A DNA stretch of 64,000 bases from Fulvia fulva (GCF_020509005.1 NC_063019.1:1550001-1614000); one strand, 5' to 3'; counted from the stretch's first letter, positions 19,113-30,112 are shown. Translations and numbers: made by a program. Notes: generated by a model from the sequence alone, not told the origin.

Positions 19113-20901
19113 ATGGCTACTGAAATCAAGGCTCCGACCATTGACATCGCCACGACGCCTTCAGATGTTCAACGCGGCGATGTCGAGTCCTGTAACAGGC
19201 ATGCTATGCAGACAGAAGTCAAACGAGACCTCCAACGTCGACACATCAACATGATTGCCATCGCGGGCATGATCGTAAGTACCATTCAACACACACTCTG
19301 AGCCCGCAGCTGACAAACCCCCAGACACAGGTCTCTTTCTAGCATCCGGCCAAGCCATCGCAACAGCAGATCCCATCTCCGCGCTCCTCGGCTACATCGC
19401 CATGGGCCTAATCACCTGGGGCGTAGCCTTAATGACCGGCGAAATTAGCGCCTTCATGCCCGTGACGGGAGGCTTCGTCCGGCACGCTACAAAGTTCGTC
19501 CAGCCAGCTCTTGGATGCGCCACAGGTTGGAACTTCTGGTATACGATGGCAATCACCGCGCCAGCGGAGCTCGCAGCAGCAGCGACCGTCATCAATTCCT
19601 GGGATGCCTCCATTAACCAGGCTGTGTGGTACTCTGTCTTCATCGTGGTGATTATGGCGCTCAGCTTCAGCCCTGTGAAAGCCTATGGCGAGAGTGAGGT
19701 TTTCTTCGCGGCGCTCAAGATTTTGCTTATTGTTGGGCTTATTCTCGCTGGTATTATGGTGGATCTGGTGATTCGCCGGGGCAGAATCGTATTGGCTTCA
19801 GGTACTGGAAGGAGCCTGGGCCGTTCAACAGCTATCTCATTCCTGGCGATACCGGTCGTTTCTTAGGGTTTTGGTCAACGCTGATCTCGGCAGCATGTTC
19901 TCATGCTAATGTTCAGGTCATTGCATTGGCAGGAGCCGAGACCCAGAATCCGCGCAAGATCATTCCGAATGCTGTTCGCATGACCTTCTGGCACATCCGT
20001 GTCTTCTATGTACTGTCCATATTCGTAGTCGGTAGTTTATGCGCTACTTCCAATTCTCGCGAATCGTGCTGACTCTGCTTCTAGGTCTCCTCGTGCCATA
20101 TAACGACCCAAACCTTGGCATATCAACAGGCGCTGCAGAACAAAGCCCCTTCGTTATAGCATTCCAGCGAGCCGGGATCAAGGTGCTGCCAAGCATCATC
20201 AACGCAGTAGTATGTACAAGCGCTTTCAGCTGCGGGATCTCGTGCGTCTTCCTGGCATCACGAACACTATACGGCTTGGCCGAGGAAGGACAGGCTCCGC
20301 GCTTCTTCCGCAAGATCAACAGGTTTGGCACGCCTTGGCTTGCAGTAGCCGCGAGCTTGATCTTCATGCCGCTGGTATATCTGTCGCTTGGTAGCAGTAG
20401 TAGCGTCGTCTTTGGCTGGTGTAGGTCCAAGTCCAGCCCGAACTCAACAGACGTGCTGATGGAACATAGTTGTCAACATCACCACCATAGCAGGCTTGAT
20501 TGGCTGGGCAGTCATATGCGTGACGTACCTCCGGTTCTTTTATGGTCTTCGATATCAAGGCATCAACCGCGATCGTCTGCCGTACAAGAGTCCCCTGCAA
20601 CCATACGCCGCCTGGATCACGCCGTTGGCATTGTGCCTAGTGATTATGTTTTCTGGATATAGCGTCTTCTTCCCTGGTCCTTGGAGTACGTCGAGCTTCT
20701 TGACGTACTATATCGACATTGGCATCTTCATCTGCCTTTGAACCGTCTCCTGGATCGTGTTCAGGGCGAAGGTCGTGCCACTGAGTGACATGGATATGTA
20801 TGTCTGAGATCTTCCTGATCGAGCAAGAAGCGGAAGATGAGAAGCGCATGGCCGAAGCTGCTGCAGCGTCGCGCAATGGGGGATCGTGGTGGCGTAGATA
20901 G
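19113..20901 (+). pseudogene. APC-superfamily amino-acid/GABA permease, multiply disrupted
   Basis: From ATG 19113 the parts read as a fungal amino-acid permease: DLQRRHINMIAIAGMI, then ASGQAIATADPISALLGYI, GGFVRHATKFV, GCATGWNFWYTMAITAPAEL, AGAETQNPRKIIPNAVRM, and YGLAEEGQAPRFFRKINRFG. Introns are likely near 19274-19326, 20031-20083 and 20422-20470. Lesions: no intron choice keeps the frame before GLFLASG (about 19325); the frame breaks near 19762-19766 (after MVDL); an in-frame TGA at 20739-20741 sits where Trp is expected; and an ATGT duplication near 20797-20804 shifts the C-terminus (SEIFLIEQEAEDEKRM), which ends at TAG 20901. Plasma-membrane uptake of amino acids or GABA is the family role. 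This copy is almost certainly dead. Confidence 0.75.
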
Positions 20902-20957
20902 CTTCTGTAGTTTGTAACAGCTTAGAGAAGATCATGGTTCCTGTGCCAGCTCAGCGC

Positions 20958-22010
20958 TCAGCTGTCAGCAAAGTGTGCCTCGATTCGACGCCTACGATTC
21001 AACGTGGACGAGCGTGGACCGGCATCCTGTGGCAGCGCAGAAGTCCCGCCCGACACAGCAGTCGAGTCTGTCGGATCGTCAACAAAAATAGCCTCACGCC
21101 TGCGTCGACGAGCATCTGATGTGGCTCGCTGTAGAGACTCTGCTATCGCGGCCATTGTTTGACTATCGCCACCGAGCTCTCTGATGGCATCCGCGGCTGC
21201 CCCTCTGACTTCGCTCTGAGGAGCTTGATCCCATGGGTGTTCTTGAACTGCCCCCTTCTGGGCCACCGACTCTGCTGGGCCAGCAACCGTGTAGTTGTCT
21301 AGATCAAGACCCGGGTCGAAATCGTCGCCAGCGGTGAAGGACAATGTGTCTGGCAGCACATACTCCTCGGACTTCTTCGGCCGTCTCGCTGATTGAGACT
21401 GGAGCATCGACTCAGTCTCGTCTCCCAGTTCTTCGACATACGCAGGAGGGGCTGTCGGCGAGAACAACGATGATGTGCTCGGTTTGATGGGCAAAGTCTG
21501 CATGTACAGTATAGCCGCAAGCAGACTCTGATGACAAGTATTAAGCAGATGCTGCTTGGTCAGAAAGTCCGTCTTCTTCTTCAGTACCCACTCGAATCGA
21601 TGCTGTAAAGTGATAGGTCGACCTTTGAGTCCGTCGAGTCTGGCGTTCTCGACGATTTTGCCGATTGTGCCCAAGGCCTGATCAGTGTCTGCGATGATCT
21701 TGTTCACCCACTTTTGCTTCGCCTCCTGATGGCAGAGGGTCTCATACCTCTCCTTGCGCTCTCGCAATGCTTCTGCCCTGTCGGTGCGTACGCGTTGAAT
21801 CAGCTGTCCGAAGACGTGTGCTTCTTCCGACGCAGCTTGGACATTGAGAATGAACTCTGCGAGCTTGAAAGTGGTAGTGATGGACGATGCCACATTTCCA
21901 ATAAGGTCGGCCATGCTTGCACACGACGACAAAGTGTTGCTGGCGAGACTGTATGCTGAAATCCCGACTTTGCTGCCCGACTTGATTACGTTGCTTGCTG
22001 TACCTTCCAT
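20958..22010 (-). CDS. Helical hypothetical protein with possible N-terminal signalling-type domain
   Basis: A single exon of 350 residues. Residues 1-190 are predicted by eye to be mostly helical: ASMADLIGNVASSITTTFKLAEFIL, then a charged helix EALRERKERYETLCHQEAKQKW, KIIADTDQALGTIGKIVENA, and LKKKTDFLTKQHLLNTCHQSLLAAILYMQTL. This alternation resembles the N-terminal helical domains that precede effector or STAND modules in fungal immunity and incompatibility proteins, but I cannot name the domain. The rest is low complexity with acidic and Pro-rich parts and an RRRR basic run. It lies in tandem (same strand) with the mucin-like membrane protein. Function unknown. Confidence 0.65.
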   Translation of the reverse strand: MEGTASNVIKSGSKVGISAYSLASNTLSSCASMADLIGNVASSITTTFKLAEFILNVQAASEEAHVFGQLIQRVRTDRAEALRERKERYETLCHQEAKQKWVNKIIADTDQALGTIGKIVENARLDGLKGRPITLQHRFEWVLKKKTDFLTKQHLLNTCHQSLLAAILYMQTLPIKPSTSSLFSPTAPPAYVEELGDETESMLQSQSARRPKKSEEYVLPDTLSFTAGDDFDPGLDLDNYTVAGPAESVAQKGAVQEHPWDQAPQSEVRGAAADAIRELGGDSQTMAAIAESLQRATSDARRRRREAIFVDDPTDSTAVSGGTSALPQDAGPRSSTLNRRRRIEAHFADS

Positions 22011-22427
22011 CAGTGGAACGGGCAGCGCGAAATGTCATTTTGGGTCGAGAGTGCGAGCTCCAGAGCGTCGCGTCAGCGCGCGGCTATTCTGGTCCAGCCT
22101 GAAACCTGGCCCCAATTGTTTGCCGTCTCGACTGGGGCCGATATGTGACCAGGCGCGGGCGCTCAGCTAATGATGTTTTGTACGCGAGCTGTCCCATTCC
22201 GGTCGCGATCTTTCAGCTGAACGTTACACGGCAGCGCGGGATTAAGGTGCCAATTATGATTGGCGCATTGACAGCACATGCAATGCTGTGCGTGAGATTT
22301 GGAGGCAGCGGGTGTTGCATCTACCCTGGCTGTGCTATCATAGAGGGTGCCTACCCAATCTCGTACGCAATAACCATGGGAGTGATGCAGCTGGGTTACG
22401 CTCGCTTATGCAGGACAGCTGCATGTC
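22011..22427. other. Intergenic between two minus-strand genes
   Basis: About 420 bp serving as promoter of the helical protein gene and terminator of the mucin-like gene. No feature was recognised. Confidence 0.35.
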
Positions 22428-24004
22428 TTACCTCAGCACCCTTCCAACATCCATTGTCTGGCTGTGTCCGAATGCATGGTACATATCTGGCGTGTACATG
22501 CGGCCTTGTTCATCGCCGATCTTGAACAGGGCAGGGAAAACGACCAACTCATTGTCGCTGTGCACGCGACGATCCGTCCATTCGAGCTTCCAAGTCGTAG
22601 GCTGGATGAACAGTGTATAGCCGCTTTGAGCTCCAAGTCTGACGATCTCTTCCATGTTCTGTTCCCTGGTCTGCTCTGCATTTGAGGTAGTCCGCATGGT
22701 AGCGAAGGATCTCAGGACGAGATCAAGTCGGGCTACGGTCTTGCTGATAATTTGCTGCCGCACGTCAGCTGCAGGCAGTGTTTTCGACCCGTAAAAATGG
22801 CGAAGTAATAGCCCTGAGTAGAAGCGCCATCTGGAATATAACGCAGGTTGATCTACTGCCATATCAGCAGCGGCTCATCAACCCGAACAACAGGCTATTG
22901 GTACTGACCTTTGACGATTGACTGTGAAGTTCGCACGAAACCGATCAGCTCAGGTGGTAGAAGTGAGTGCTCAGGCAGTGCGTGAACATCAACACTCTCC
23001 AAAATCGTCCAAGCCAGCAGGAAGCGGACTGCGCCAACTCTGGATCTTGACTTCGCCAGTAGGGTCATCATAGCTTCTGCTTTGATGGGCGCACGATTGC
23101 CAAGTAGCTGTTGCAGATGGTTGCTGAGGGGATCGCCTGCGAGCGGCACGCCGAAATCTTGACTTCCAGCATAGAAACTCTGGGCATGGTTTTTGATCAT
23201 TGTCTCAAGCCTCGATATGCTCCCTGCGATAGCGCGGTCTTCCTCGGGCGGCGGGAGATCCATATCTGCAGCGCAGGGGGATAATGCACTCACGGCATCT
23301 CCTTTGTTGTCGTATTTGCCCAGACTTGAGCCATCTGTTGGTGCGGCAGATGGTACACCTCGCGCAGTATTCGAGGGTGTTCCTCTCGGCGCGGTATGTT
23401 TACGCCTCCTACGCATCAGGCAGAACACGATCGCAGCGGCAAGTAACGCCCCAAGTACAGCAGATCCGATGCCGACACCAGCTGCTTCTGCGTTTGTGAT
23501 GCCTGAGGTCTGAGTCGTAGTTGGACTTGGACTTCGTGAAGCCGTGGTTGGACTGGTGGCGTTGGAATTGGTTGGAACGTTGCTGATCGTAGTTGTCTCC
23601 GCCGAAGCGCCGTTCGATGAAAGCGCGCTACTGGTCGCGTCTGTTGATGTTAAGGTCGTGCTCGCTGAAGATACTATACTGGCCTCGGATCTCGCGTCGC
23701 AGCTGGACGGAGCAGCCTCATTTTCGCGCGCATTGATTGTGAACTCAGTGCACTCAGTGACGACGCCGACCGAGGTAGTGCTGTCCGTAGCGTTGGTCAC
23801 AAACAACGGGACAGCAGTCCGGAATGTTGTTGGACTCGCGTTTGCGTCTTCGGCCGTGAGTACGAGATCGCCATCCTCAGTATTAATATCGGCGAACTGG
23901 CCTCCTGTTGCAAGACCTCTTGTCACCGCGTTGGAGGCTACTCGACCTTGAGCAACGCCATTGTATGTCCATGTTGCTAAATAGTAAATCGTAACCTGCG
24001 CCAT
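22428..24004 (-). CDS. Mucin-like single-pass membrane protein with large cytoplasmic domain
   Basis: Two exons, 22909-24004 and 22428-22855, joined across a 53-bp GTCAGT...CAG intron, give about 507 residues. There is a short possible ectodomain, a Ser/Thr stretch of about 80 residues (TTLTSTDATSSALSSNG), then one membrane helix at about residue 175 (AAGVGIGSAVLGALLAAAIVF) followed by the stop-transfer LMRRRRKH. The cytoplasmic part of about 300 residues is folded in appearance, with RLETMIKNHAQSF, KAEAMMTLLAKSRSRVGAVRF and WRFYSGLLLRHFYG. The layout is that of a wall-sensor or receptor-like protein. No signal peptide is obvious at the ATG used, and an upstream exon in 24075-24326 is possible. 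Divergent from the Hsp70-like gene. Confidence 0.65.
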
Positions 24005-24557
24005 CCTGCCGACTGTCGGAAATCGTCGTCGTCTGCTAGTACAGGCGGCTGAGTTTCAGCAACCCGCAAGACCGTCAATGTAGTGTTGGCCAGCATTCAA
24101 AGCGAGAAACAATGTGAAGCAGGCGGCAGGTCGCGTCTAACAATGAAGACAATTGCGAGCCCAGCGCGCAGTCGTACGCCCAGGCGCTCCAAATCATGCA
24201 TTGTTCTGTTGTCCGCCAATTATACGACTGAGTCTTCGTTACGGTATCGCAGAGAGCTGCGACACCCTGAGGAGGTGGGTGTTCCACAGCATTGGCTAGT
24301 TCACTTCCTGAAGCGACCTGCAGCATAACGCCTCTTGTCGGCTTGCTGCACTATTCCGGGCAGCAAGCCGCAAGCTCGCATCTTGAGCTCTGTACTGGAT
24401 GCCGCAGGTGGCTGCAGTAAAGCGTACAGCAAAATTGATCACTGCAGAACAGATCATAGCACTCATACTTGAAGCTCCAGCCTAGCATCTGTGCTCTGAT
24501 TATGCTGTCAATTCATGATATTCCAGTCTGTCGCTGTCCGTCATAAGCCGTGGAATT
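24005..24557. promoter_or_regulatory. Divergent promoter region, mucin-like / Hsp70-like pair
   Basis: The two genes face away from each other across about 550 bp, so they may share control elements. A single TTCnnGAA dimer (TTCCTGAA, about 24305-24312) is a weak heat-shock-element-like match. Part of the stretch could be a 5' exon of the mucin-like gene. Confidence 0.4.
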
Positions 24558-26885
24558 ATGGCAGAAGTCGCAGTTAACGATCATCCCGACTTGGTTGTTG
24601 GCATTGACTTTGGTCAGACTTGTACAGGCAGGCATCATCCATCGTGATCAAGGCTTGAACTGACCTTTGACGTCAGGAGTGGCGTATGCCTTACCGAAGA
24701 ATGGTGGTAACATCCGCTGGATCCAGAAATGGCCAGGAAGGGCGCAGGCGAATGAGAATAAGGTCCCTACTGTTCTAGTATACCCTCACGAACACGATCG
24801 ACCATCATCATGGGGCTTCCGCTCTATTCAAAACAAAGCAGAGCAGAATCCTCTTCACGGTAACGTTCGCGAATGGTTCAAGACCTCTCTTGATCCAGCC
24901 AACATCGCCACCATGCGCAAGCGTGACCCGACAGATACGACGGCTCATGAAGATGTCCGACATTGGTATCGTGACTTCTTCACTCTACTCTACGAGCATG
25001 TCGAGCAAAAGCTATCTCAGGAGCTGCCGAACTTCGAGTGGAGCGCAGCCAATATTGAGTTTTTATTCAGCATGCCGACCACTTGGAATCATCAGATCGT
25101 GGAGATGTTCCGAGAGATTGTGGGCCAAGCAGGGTTTGGAGGTCCAGCCAATGCGCAACATACTGTCACAATGAGTCTGACTGAGGCTGAAGCTGCGGCT
25201 GTACATGTGTCCACAGAGGCCGCTGGTGTCTTTCAAGAGGGTGATATACTCGTGGTCTGCGATGCTGGCGGAGGCACAACGGACTTGTCTGCTCTAGAGG
25301 TGACCCACACCATGGTAGACGCACTTTCGTTGAAACAGCTGCGGCAGATAGATGTCGTTGGGGGTGACAATATTGGCTCGGTTGCAATCGATATTGACTT
25401 CGAGAGAAAGGTGCGTGCCAGGCTGGACAGGGCAAATGCGTCAGAAAAGCTCGGGTTCGACTCAGCGGAAGCAGCTTGGGAGATGGCCAAAGGTGAGTGT
25501 ACATGCCATTGTTCTCCGCGTCACTGACGGTTTGCAGGAAAGGACTTCCAGAACATGAAGTGCGAGCATGGCGCACTGTATGAACCGCCAAGCTTTTCGG
25601 TGACAGTGGAGACTGACAACCAGCGTCTTCGCCGCGACTATGCCAACGAGGAAGCTCGAATATACGAAGGCGAGATGCACTTTGATAAGTGAGCAGATTG
25701 CTGAAGTGGGTCCGTTAGAGAGGACATCCAGTGCTGACCATGGCCCAGGGATGATCTCCGCGATCTCTTCGACCGCCAATGCAAGAAGCTGTTCAGGCTG
25801 ATCGACCGGCAGCTACGCAGTCTCTCGGACAAGCTTCCAGATAGACAGGTCAGCCATCTTGTCTTGTCTGGAGGTCTTGGCCAGTCTCCGTATGTGCAGC
25901 AGAAGCTGAAAGAGCGTTACCACACAGCTTCTCACTTGCTTGCCAATACAGACAAGCTCCAGGTCCGTGTCGCGCCAGATCCACAGTTGGCAGTGTGTAA
26001 GGGCCTGGTCGCAGATCGTCTGCGAAAGCTCAAAGCCGGCGAAAGCGTTCTGGGCTGGCGTTGTTGTCGCGCATCGTATGGGCTGATCTGCAAAGAGATC
26101 TACAGCAAGAAGAATCCGAAGCACGTGGGACGCAAGACGTCCATCGACAGCCGCGATGGGCAGCTTTACGTGCCCGAGTGTATCGATTGGTTCGTTGAGA
26201 AGGTCAGCCTTATTTCCAACCAGGTTGCATTGGACACAACAGCTGACTTCAGAGTAGGGATCGCCAGTCTCGATCGACACACCCATTGTACACACCTTTC
26301 GTCGTAAGATTGGTCGCGGCGATCCTCGCAAAGTATTTCCAACGAAGATTGTGGTGTCATACCTGGAAAAGGACCAGCTTCCCTATCAGTTCGAAGACGG
26401 CGTAGAAAAGCTGTGTGAAGTCGAGTCGGATCTCTCTGTGGCCGACGAGACTCGCTTCGTTGAGAAGAACAGACGATTCTGGCAAGCTGGGGAGCCATAT
26501 CTTGAAGTTGAGTTCCAGGTAAAAGTGGTCATCGGTCCCGCTGATCTTCGATTTGAGCTTTGTAAGTTCCCCCTCGTACCAAATGCATATCGGAGGGCTG
26601 ATATTCTATTCAGGGTTTGGCGATCAAAAGATGAGCCGGGAGAACTCCATCAAAGTCGAATGGGCACCGTCGACTGCACCTTCCACGGCTGCATTGCCGC
26701 CATCCTTGCCTGCTGCCGAGCTGGAGGACAGCGTGTGGGTTATCAAAGAGGAGAAATCCAGTTTCTCATTGAGACGATTGTTCAGTGGTGGAAATGGCTC
26801 GAACAACAGCACTCCGCCTCTTCCACAGGGCGTGAATGGTAGTAACCCGTCTTTTGGGTTTAGCAAGCAGAGTCTGCCTCGATGA
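24558..26885 (+). CDS. Hsp70-like ATPase (non-canonical fungal Hsp70 family)
   Basis: Six inferred exons (24558-24627, 24677-25492, 25538-25688, 25749-26202, 26258-26561, 26614-26885) give 688 residues. The N-terminus DLVVGIDFGQTCTGVAY is the Hsp70/actin phosphate-1 loop. EGDILVVCDAGGGTTDLSAL is phosphate-2, and HLVLSGGLGQSPYVQQKL is the adenosine motif, in the right order and spacing. The C-terminal third diverges from chaperone Hsp70: no EEVD end and no clear substrate-binding domain, only a basic Ser/Gly-rich tail. The first intron appears to start with GC, not GT. Such divergent Hsp70-like proteins are expanded in filamentous fungi; their clients are unknown. An ATP-dependent sensor or scaffold role is an inference from the family. 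Confidence 0.8.
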
Positions 26886-26893
26886 GTGGCACT

Positions 26894-27149
26894 ATGGTCG
26901 AATGGAATTTTCACCGCCCCTGGATTCATGATCTCGCCAATCCTCTTCCAGTGATTGTTCATCCACCTCCGGGTAGTCGTCTGGTACTGACAACATGTCC
27001 AGACTCAGCATGGAAGTACAGATTCACTCATCCTCGGGCAGGTGGTGTTCGATGAGCTCCAGCAGTATTATCGTAAGGAGTTCTTTGATGGCGAGAATAC
27101 GCCGACTCCATGGTTGTTGGAGATCGCCAGCGAGATGCTTTCATCTTGA
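26894..27149 (+). CDS. Possible small two-exon protein downstream of the Hsp70-like gene
   Basis: ATG 26894 lies 9 bp after the Hsp70-like stop. With a 52-bp GTGATT...CCAG intron (26951-27002) it reads 67 residues ending at TGA 27149: MVEWNFHRPWIHDLANPLP, then SLILGQVVFDELQQYY and PTPWLLEIASEML. The composition is protein-like and better than the other frames, but there is no known domain and the splice donor is poor. It could instead be the decayed 3' end of a larger gene. Confidence 0.3.
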
Positions 27150-27578
27150 TGACCAGGATGAAGTCAACCCTGGAGCGGCTTGCGAGCCTCGAGACTACTC
27201 AGACTTGCAACCATCCTATCAAGACAGGAGTATGTCGTGTAATGTGGCCCATGGTTGACCGTGTTGTCATCGTGACTTGGCGACTGTAGTGAGACTGTAA
27301 CCGCATGACTTACAGCAGGACGACGGCTCCACAAGTAGGATCAGTAACCAGAAAGTTAGTAGAATATCGGACACTGACTTGTGATGGCAAGGTGAAAGTG
27401 AAAGAAGTCAAGAATGACCGTGAAGCCCTTCCACTCCCACCGGCCTTCGGACCGCTCGGCATTGAAACCACGACGCGTACCCAACGCGTCTCACTCAATG
27501 CTTCCAACACCACCACCACCAAGATCACCTCTATAAAACACCACCACCCCTCCAACCCACCCAAGTACTCCCACCAAA
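27150..27578. other. Intergenic, promoter of RNase H2 subunit C
   Basis: No gene recognised. A pyrimidine-rich CCACCACC-type stretch runs into the start codon of the next gene. Confidence 0.35.
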
Positions 27579-28070
27579 ATGCTCGCCCTCCCCTCCACCC
27601 CCAAGCCCAACACCCACACCCGCACCCTCACCCCCAACATCCTCCCCTGCCGCATCCACCACTCCGGCCCCATCCCCACCTCAAAACACCACTGGAACCC
27701 CTCCAAAATCACCAAGGACTCCCCCACAGCCACAACCACCACCCAATCCTCCTATCTCCGCGGCCGAAAACTCCTCGGCAAGAGCGTGAAACTCCCCTCC
27801 ACCTACACCGGCGTGGTACTGCAGAAGACGGAGAAAGTGCTACCTCAGCCAGCTAAGCAGCGGGAGGATGATGGTGAGGAGGAGGATGGGGACGAGCCAG
27901 TGGAGGTGAAGATGATGGAGACGATTGGGAGATTTGAGGAAGTAGTGGTGTGGGGACATGAGATGGTGCCGGAGGAGGGGGAGGATGTGTATGTCAAGGG
28001 ACTGCAGGAGTGGATTGGGTTCGCTGAGACAGTAGGTTGCGGATTGCTAGATGATGCGGTGTCATTGTGA
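27579..28070 (+). CDS. RNH203: Ribonuclease H2 non-catalytic subunit C
   Basis: A single exon of 163 residues, close to the usual length of fungal RNase H2C. ILPCRIHHSGPIP near the N-terminus is the conserved LPC.IHH.G strand. YLRGRKLLGKSVKLPSTYTG is the family hallmark (F/Y-RGRxLxGxxVxLPxGYxG), followed by VVLQKTEK. After an acidic insert (EDDGEEEDGDE) the second half MMETIGRFEEVVVWGHE completes the triple-barrel interface with subunit B. In the nucleus the trimer removes ribonucleotides and RNA:DNA hybrids. The symbol follows the yeast name by family, not by a search. Confidence 0.8.
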   Translation: MLALPSTPKPNTHTRTLTPNILPCRIHHSGPIPTSKHHWNPSKITKDSPTATTTTQSSYLRGRKLLGKSVKLPSTYTGVVLQKTEKVLPQPAKQREDDGEEEDGDEPVEVKMMETIGRFEEVVVWGHEMVPEEGEDVYVKGLQEWIGFAETVGCGLLDDAVSL

Positions 28071-28466
28071 GCTGATGAGGTTTAGATGCACTCATACAAC
28101 GACGACAAGACTGGGACGCAATCATGAACCAGATGTGCCGCAGCAATCACGATGCCATGGACGAGCAGGCCAGGATCACACGACCAACAACAGCACTAGC
28201 AGCCATTCAAGCCACGCCCGTTCCATTGAGCACCACAAGCCACTCTAGGGAAACAGCCTGCGGAATATGCTTGCTGTCTTTGTCTGTATATGCTACAGGG
28301 TTCGGATATTATCTTCTTTCTATCGAGCACTCTTACCTCGCGTGACAACAACGCCCCAGGTTCTGTTATGCGCCAAGAAATGAGGATTACCACCACCATC
28401 ATCGCATGGACGACTATGGCAAGCTTGTGGTATACGTACTCTTTCGCTGTGTCGTGTCGTAACAGA
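28071..28466. other. Convergent 3' region
   Basis: It lies between convergent RNase H2C and PP2A genes. No gene recognised; the apparent long reading frame here is only the PP2A frame read through its last intron. Confidence 0.4.
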
Positions 28467-29581
28467 CTACAAGAAGTAGTCGGGTGTTCGGCGAGAAACC
28501 ATGGGTTCGCCGGCACGTGGGCAGGGGTCGAATTGTAGGCTGGAGAATAGGAATTAGAGCTGGTCAGTAGAGTTTGTGGTAGCAGGACGTACAAGGTGTA
28601 TTTGAGATGCTCATCGATCTCCATGATGGCGGCCTGGTTACCGCATCGGTAGCAGTAGTTGGGTGCTATGAGTAGAGTCAGTAAAGCTCGTAGGATGGAT
28701 GCTTCCGACTTCATCTTACCTGAGAATATCGTAACCACATTCCTGTCCTGACTCCAGTTGTACCCTTCCATAACCAGCTGATGCGCCCGCGCCACCAGTG
28801 TCAGGCCATTGTTGTGGTTGAAAGCCTCACTGATATCCTGCCCGAAAGTGTATCCAGCACCTCTCGGGCTGATTCCCCATCCACACCTGTCGTCTGGGTC
28901 CGACCACAGCAGATCACACATTGGTCCCTCATGCGGCACTTCTTGAATGCGGTCGAGGGCGCGAATGTTGTCCAGCGTGTCAATGCTTGGCGACAGGCCT
29001 CCGTGCAAGCAGAAGATCTGGTTGTCGATGAGCGCGGTAAGTGGGAGGTAGTCGAAGAGATCGGTGAAGAACTTCCACACATTCGCATTGCCGTACTTGC
29101 GCAGACACTCGTCGTAGAAGCCGTACACTTGCGTAATTTGTCGACTCTCGTGGTTGCCGCGGAGGATGGTGATGCGCTGGGGGTAGCGGATCTTCAGCGC
29201 GACCAGGAGGGTGACGGTCTCGACGGAGAAGTATCCACGATCGACGTAGTCGCCCATGAAGAGGTAGTTTGTGTCTGGGTTGGGGCCGCCGATCTTGAAG
29301 AGCTCCATCAGGTCGTGGAACTGGCCGTGGATGTCGCCGCAGACGGTGACTGGGCATTTCACGGGCTGTACGTTGGACTCGTCTTGCAGCACTTCGCGCG
29401 CTTTTTCGCATAGCCTCCGCACATCGTCTTCGGACAGCTGTTTACAGGTCATCAAGCTCTCGATCCAGCCGTCGAGACAGTTTATTGACGGCGGGTCGAC
29501 AGGTGTGCCCAAGCTGTGCTCCACCTTGCCCGCATCCTCCATGGCCGTGTCTACTGGCTGCCTGAGCGCGGCAGCCTCCAT
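28467..29581 (-). CDS. Serine/threonine protein phosphatase 2A catalytic subunit
   Basis: Three exons, 28720-29581, 28593-28665 and 28467-28539. The metal and phosphate motifs GDIHG, GDYVDRG and GNHESRQ occur in order, followed by [11 protein letters not shown] after the first intron and the invariant C-terminal TPDYFL after the second. TPDYFL is carboxymethylated and phosphorylated in PP2A, and with the LDGWIESLM start it separates PP2A from PP4 and PP6. Length is about 330 residues, slightly long because of the leader [18 protein letters not shown]; translation may start at Met14. It is the catalytic core of the PP2A holoenzyme (cell cycle, stress, nutrient signalling). Housekeeping and intact. 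Confidence 0.95.
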
Positions 29582-30112
29582 CTTCGCGAAGTCAATCTGA
29601 TGTGTGTTCGGGTATCGCTATGTCTCGAGTGGTGGGTGTGTCGCAGGTCGGCGCAGGGAGGGCGATGTTGTTTCAGAGCAGAATGTGCAGCGGCGCGCTC
29701 CAGGAGTCGGCGCTGGCGGTGTGTATCGGCGGGTATCACAAGCAGAGTGCCGGTCACGTGGGTGTCAATGGGGCGTGGAGCACGTCTCGCGGGTCGGTCG
29801 TTATGCAATGTCGGTCGTGGTGTGGGATGTGTGTCTGTGTCGTTGCTGTTGCTGTCTTCGACAGGGAAGGACCAGAACGTCACTGCGAGTCTTGGCGGAG
29901 AGCTCCCCAAAAGTTCAGCCAATATCTCACGCGACACATCGACAATGAGCATTGCCATCCGCACATACATTCACGATGCATACAGATACACTGATGAGTG
30001 TTGATTTGCACTCGGCGCAATTATTACATTGTGGCTACCTATGTGTAGTCGCGAAGTCAAAGAGTGCTGTCTATCAAGTCGAAGCCTGCCCCACCACGTC
30101 TTTCCCACCCCA
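29582..30112. other. Intergenic, PP2A promoter
   Basis: Both flanking genes are on the minus strand, so this is the 5' region of PP2A and the 3' region of the F-box gene. Open frames on both strands lack any domain. Confidence 0.4.

Noticed and set aside
20958..26885. Classical NLR or HET-type incompatibility gene
   Set aside because: No NB-ARC/NACHT P-loop, HET domain or repeat array is visible; only the helical N-terminus and the neighbourhood hint at it.
29504..30004. Several overlapping frames upstream of PP2A
   Set aside because: They overlap the PP2A 5' end and promoter on both strands and lack any domain.
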